A DNA stretch of 14,000 nucleotides from Candidatus Aquicultor primus (GTDB taxonomy: Bacteria; Actinomycetota; Aquicultoria; Aquicultorales; Aquicultoraceae), in assembly GCA_001767575.1 (NCBI GenBank), contig MELI01000065.1, positions 4,070 to 18,069 on the forward strand, in the 5' to 3' direction. Position numbers and translations under genes: made by a program. This document shows positions 13,301 through 14,000 of this stretch, one piece after another. The notes beneath the pieces were generated by a model that saw nothing but the letters and a program-made list of their open reading frames with translations, searched no databases and had not been told where the DNA came from. Within the stretch, counting starts at the first letter, position 1; the number at the start of each line of letters is the position of its first letter.

Positions 13301-13424
13301 GTGCAAGAAGCAAGTTTGATTTTCTAGGGTTTTGAAGCAGTAGCCGTATCTTAGTGGATCTAATAGTTGCACATGAGACTTGTAGGACAAAAGCTTCTTT
13401 TGCACCCACGCGTCATTGGGTGGT
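13301..13424 (+). promoter_or_regulatory. Possible structured RNA leader with hairpin over a ribosome site
   Basis: GTGCAAGAAGC (13301-13311) can pair with GCTTCTTTTGCAC (13393-13405), leaving a 2-base bulge. Inside it are CAAGT 13311-13315 / ACTTG 13378-13382 and TTAG 13351-13354 / CTAA 13360-13363, giving a closed multi-stem shape. Overlapping its end, CACCCA 13403-13408 pairs with TGGGTG 13417-13422 and would hide the only purine-rich ribosome-site candidate (GGGTGG 13418-13423) of the gene starting at 13425. The two pairings share bases 13403-13405, so they may compete. Function is inferred. Confidence 0.35.
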
Positions 13425-14000
13425 ATGTCACTTTTTTTTAAGCCTCAAAGCACATATTCTCATATACGGTTAAGCAAATCAGCCCTCTTCGTGGGCATAA
13501 TATTTCTGTTGTTTCTCTTCTCTTCCATGACAAGCGCTTACGCCTCGGAAGAGACATTGACCGCAAGCCACCTCCCCCCGAATAACTCATCATTCTCGCA
13601 AGGTTCTACTAATGTCGTCGGAGATGTTCTCTATCTTTATGCTCCACCGGGTGATGGCATTACTGTCTCAGATATCGTAGTTCGACAATCCGGCTCGGCG
13701 GCGGACTCCGATATAAGCTTATTGAAGCTTATTCGAGATATCAACGGCAACGGTGCCTACGATCTCGGTCTCGATGAGATCCTCGCGTCTACTACGACCG
13801 CCGGCGGCATCGCCTCTTTTCCCGGCCTGAACCTGCTGGTATCGCCGGATACAACCGAAACGGTTCTTATAGCTTTCGATATATCGGCTAGCGCCTCGAC
13901 TAGCGCTTCCATACAGAGCAATATAATATATGCCGGCGGCGATATACTCACAATAGCACCTGACACCGTGGCTGATTTCGGCACGCTTGACGGCGCAACA
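13425..14000 (+). CDS. Exported surface protein with calcium-loop-like motif (3' partial)
   Basis: An open frame from ATG 13425 to the window end gives 192 residues with no stop. The signal peptide is residues 1-40: a basic start, IRLSKSALFVGIIFLLFLFSS, and a cut at AYA|SEE. The mature part is Ser/Thr/Asp/Gly-rich and beta-like: a strand block ITVSDIVVRQSGSAADSDISLLKLIRD, then D105-I-N107-G-N109-G-A-Y-D113-L-G-L-D117-E118. The latter resembles the DxNxNGxxDxGxDE calcium-binding loops of secreted beta-domain and dockerin-like repeats. Then comes FPGLNLLVSPDTTETVLIAFDIS. This matches the general style of repeated beta-sandwich modules in large cell-surface proteins, but I cannot name a family. 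A run of eight T (13432-13439) sits just after the start codon. Function unknown; probably a surface or wall component of the same locus. Confidence 0.7.
   Translation, partial: MSLFFKPQSTYSHIRLSKSALFVGIIFLLFLFSSMTSAYASEETLTASHLPPNNSSFSQGSTNVVGDVLYLYAPPGDGITVSDIVVRQSGSAADSDISLLKLIRDINGNGAYDLGLDEILASTTTAGGIASFPGLNLLVSPDTTETVLIAFDISASASTSASIQSNIIYAGGDILTIAPDTVADFGTLDGAT

Noticed and set aside
1..14000. Mobile elements, CRISPR arrays, tRNA or rRNA genes
   Set aside because: No transposase or integrase coding region, no regular short direct repeats with spacers, and no tRNA- or rRNA-like sequence was seen.

Overview
The window looks like part of an anaerobe's chromosome devoted to moving electrons beyond the cytoplasmic membrane. 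Four genes encode multiheme c-type cytochromes with 36 canonical CXXCH motifs in total (7 + 12 + 11 + 6), plus one odd CXCH. Around them are two NHL beta-propeller proteins, two membrane-anchored TPR proteins, an O-antigen ligase/O-oligosaccharyltransferase-like membrane protein with its own TPR tail, and several exported or lipid-anchored small proteins. Base composition is moderate (about half G+C by eye) and ribosome sites are strong AGGAGG types. A GerMN-domain lipoprotein, an FxLYD-like anchored protein and the lack of any visible porin gene suggest a Gram-positive-type lineage. My best guess is a deep-branching, uncultured Actinomycetota (or Bacillota-like) anaerobe from a subsurface or sediment setting. 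This is inference; no marker gene in the window settles it.

Layout. (1) 2-1451, + strand: the end of an NHL propeller protein that continues through a membrane segment into a PIN-like cytoplasmic domain, then a GerMN lipoprotein. (2) 1452-1756: a near-consensus promoter and a roughly 250-nt leader with several nested stem-loops. (3) 1757-3241: a secreted heptaheme cytochrome ending in a strong hairpin terminator at 3262-3296. (4) 3353-6206: a tight three-gene operon with a membrane-anchored protein of unknown function, then NapC/NirT-like anchored cytochromes with 12 and 11 CXXCH motifs. The second overlaps the first and starts at TTG behind a perfect ribosome site. (5) 6252-7213, - strand: two coupled genes, an FxLYD-like protein and a lipoprotein. 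(6) 7214-7447: a divergent control region with three palindromes. (7) 7448-11200: ligase-TPR protein (probably with an AUU start), TPR protein and NHL protein. (8) 11354-12268: a secreted hexaheme cytochrome paralogous to the heptaheme one. (9) 12553-13260: a TPR protein. (10) 13425-14000: the first 192 residues of an exported protein running off the window, behind a possible structured leader.

How the parts may fit: the two NapC/NirT-like cytochromes would take electrons from the quinone pool and carry them across the wall zone through long heme chains. The two secreted cytochromes share the GPHGGY / CXXCHAVH architecture reminiscent of extracellular cytochrome-filament subunits and would be the outer conductors. 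The propeller, TPR and ligase-like proteins are plausible assembly, scaffolding or surface-modification factors. The repeated use of NHL + secreted cytochrome on both sides, and the paralogy of the NHL pair, secreted pair and anchored pair, suggest that the locus grew by duplication. No tRNA, rRNA, CRISPR array or insertion sequence was seen.
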